From contig NZ_QETK01000036.1 in the NCBI RefSeq assembly GCF_003105155.1, positions 1 through 43,576 on the forward strand: a DNA stretch of 43,576 nucleotides, given 5' to 3'. This document shows, piece by piece, positions 42,956 through 43,576 of this stretch. The DNA comes from Pseudomonas sp. SDI. GTDB lineage: Bacteria > Pseudomonadota > Gammaproteobacteria > Pseudomonadales > Pseudomonadaceae. The first letter of the stretch is position 1, and every line of letters begins with the position of its first letter. The notes beneath the pieces were generated by a model, which made no database searches, was not told the DNA's origin, and saw only the letters and a program-made list of their open reading frames with translations. Made by a program: the position numbers and the translations under genes.

Positions 42956-43255
42956 ATGAAAAAAATTGTCCCCGATCCCCCGCTTCATTCCCTCGTTACC
43001 AAAGAAACCTCCATCGGCCATTGCCCTGAACATGCGGATCTATTTCGTGTGCAGCCCGGTGTGGGGATTGAGGATGCTTTGGTGCATGTCAGTCTTTTGC
43101 TCCGCTGTGCCGTTGCCGCCAGTGCCCAAGCCGTTGAGCACAGCCACGGCGTGGCACAAGACTTCGGCCAGTGCACTCAGCAGTTGCTGGAGATGGCCAG
43201 AGGGTTGACCGAGTCGCTGGTCAAAGGCCTCGAAGCCAAACCAGCCCAAAGCTAG
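42956..43255 (+). CDS. DUF3077/DUF6124-type small protein
   Basis: The product is 99 aa. The start MKKIVPDPPLHSLVTKETSI and the following FRVQPGVGIEDALVHVSLLL region are, from memory, typical of a Pseudomonas family annotated DUF3077 or DUF6124, found in many copies per genome and without known function. The rest is a predicted amphipathic helix (GVAQDFGQCTQQLLEMARGL). No signal peptide is seen. The ribosome site is poor (GAAG four bases before ATG) and lies next to a leader segment that can be paired, so translation may be controlled by RNA structure. It stands alone between the leader and a repeat. Confidence 0.85.
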   Translation: MKKIVPDPPLHSLVTKETSIGHCPEHADLFRVQPGVGIEDALVHVSLLLRCAVAASAQAVEHSHGVAQDFGQCTQQLLEMARGLTESLVKGLEAKPAQS

Positions 43256-43263
43256 ACCGACCG

Positions 43264-43576
43264 CTAGCCCCCACGCCGTGGGAACCCGTGGAAGCTGGCC
43301 TTGCCGGCGATGCTCTTGATCTTGGCGAGCATATCCATTTGCCATGGCGAGGCCACTTCACCTTTCCGCCCTGACGGCGGCTTACTTTGGCAAACGCCCC
43401 AAAGTAAGCAAAGGGCTCGCCCCACCTCTCGGCCCTACGCTGCGCTCCGGGTCCCCTCCCTCCGCCTACGATCCGCGGGGACCGCGCCGACGGCCCATCC
43501 ATGGGCCAACGGCGCTTTCGGGCCATCCATGGCCCTCACCCCACAGATCGCAGGCTCCACTCGGCCTCGGGTTAAC
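43264..43576 (-). repeat. Right copy of the interspersed repeat, longer than the left copy
   Basis: No gene is supported here. On the minus strand 43385-43297 matches 129-217 (78 of 89). A perfect 10-bp stem, CTTACTTTGG/CCAAAGTAAG (43381-43390 and 43399-43408), occupies the position of the left copy's 13-bp stem. Beyond it, to the window end, this copy continues with GC-rich sequence absent from the left copy. It includes two near-palindromes around GGCCCATCCATGGGCC (43490-43505) and GGGCCATCCATGGCCC (about 43519-43534). The element runs off the window, so its outer boundary is unknown. Confidence 0.7.

Noticed and set aside
1..43576. CRISPR array, prophage or insertion sequence
   Set aside because: No regularly spaced repeats, and no integrase, transposase or phage structural genes were seen on either strand.

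Overview
The window is a chromosomal segment of a high-GC gammaproteobacterium of the genus Pseudomonas, most like the fluorescent / P. putida side of the genus. The basis is gene content and order. From memory, the backbone retS-purD-purH-fis-dusB-(DUF3426)-prmA-accC-accB-aroQ-dsbD-ctpL-gcbA-(DUF2333)-(NUDIX)-(SUI1)-speA matches P. aeruginosa PAO1 PA4856 down to PA4839 almost gene for gene. Pseudomonas-type REP hairpins and a DUF3077/DUF6124-type gene behind speA agree with this. No rRNA, tRNA, CRISPR array, integrase or transposase was seen.

Layout. (1) 1-280: the first codons of an outward-reading gene and one copy of an interspersed repeat. (2) 281-7798: a cobalamin (vitamin B12) corrin-ring cluster in two divergent arms, cobL-cbiD-cobK on the minus strand and cobG-cobH-cobI-cobJ on the plus strand. 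Nearly every junction overlaps, and CobJ is a CbiG-CobJ fusion. (3) 7922-10057: three plus-strand genes of unknown function; the first and third are paralogues. (4) 10064-20574, all minus strand: marC, the hybrid sensor retS, purD, purH, fis, dusB, a zinc-ribbon/DUF3426 membrane protein and prmA. (5) 20678-22563: an orphan type VI secretion (T6SS) cargo unit, hcp - DUF4225-like effector - two small membrane proteins. (6) 22716-27046: accC, accB, aroQ, dsbD. (7) 27141-34255: a second orphan T6SS cargo unit, vgrG - DUF4123 adaptor - VasX-like effector - DUF6708-like protein, with 4-8 nt overlaps at every junction. (8) 34364-38055: chemoreceptor ctpL and diguanylate cyclase gcbA. (9) 38337-42574, plus strand: a DUF2333 protein, a NUDIX hydrolase, a SUI1-family factor and arginine decarboxylase speA. 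(10) 42575-43576: a REP hairpin pair, a long structured leader, a DUF3077/DUF6124-type gene, and a second copy of the left-end repeat in inverted orientation.

How the parts fit. The backbone holds housekeeping functions: purine synthesis, the biotin-dependent fatty-acid entry step, tRNA and ribosomal-protein modification, and thiol transfer. It also holds lifestyle regulators: RetS, which restrains GacS/Rsm and with it biofilm and T6SS output in P. aeruginosa, and GcbA, a c-di-GMP synthase. Two T6SS cargo units are inserted in this backbone without any T6SS structural genes, so they must use an apparatus encoded elsewhere. Both carry AT-rich effector or immunity parts, consistent with horizontal exchange.

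The best candidates for something undescribed are: the leader before the gene at 42956, whose repeated arms predict mutually exclusive RNA folds next to the start codon; the three-gene unknown cassette at 7922-10057; and the pair of inverted interspersed repeats at the window ends, whose hairpin arms differ in sequence but stay perfectly paired.
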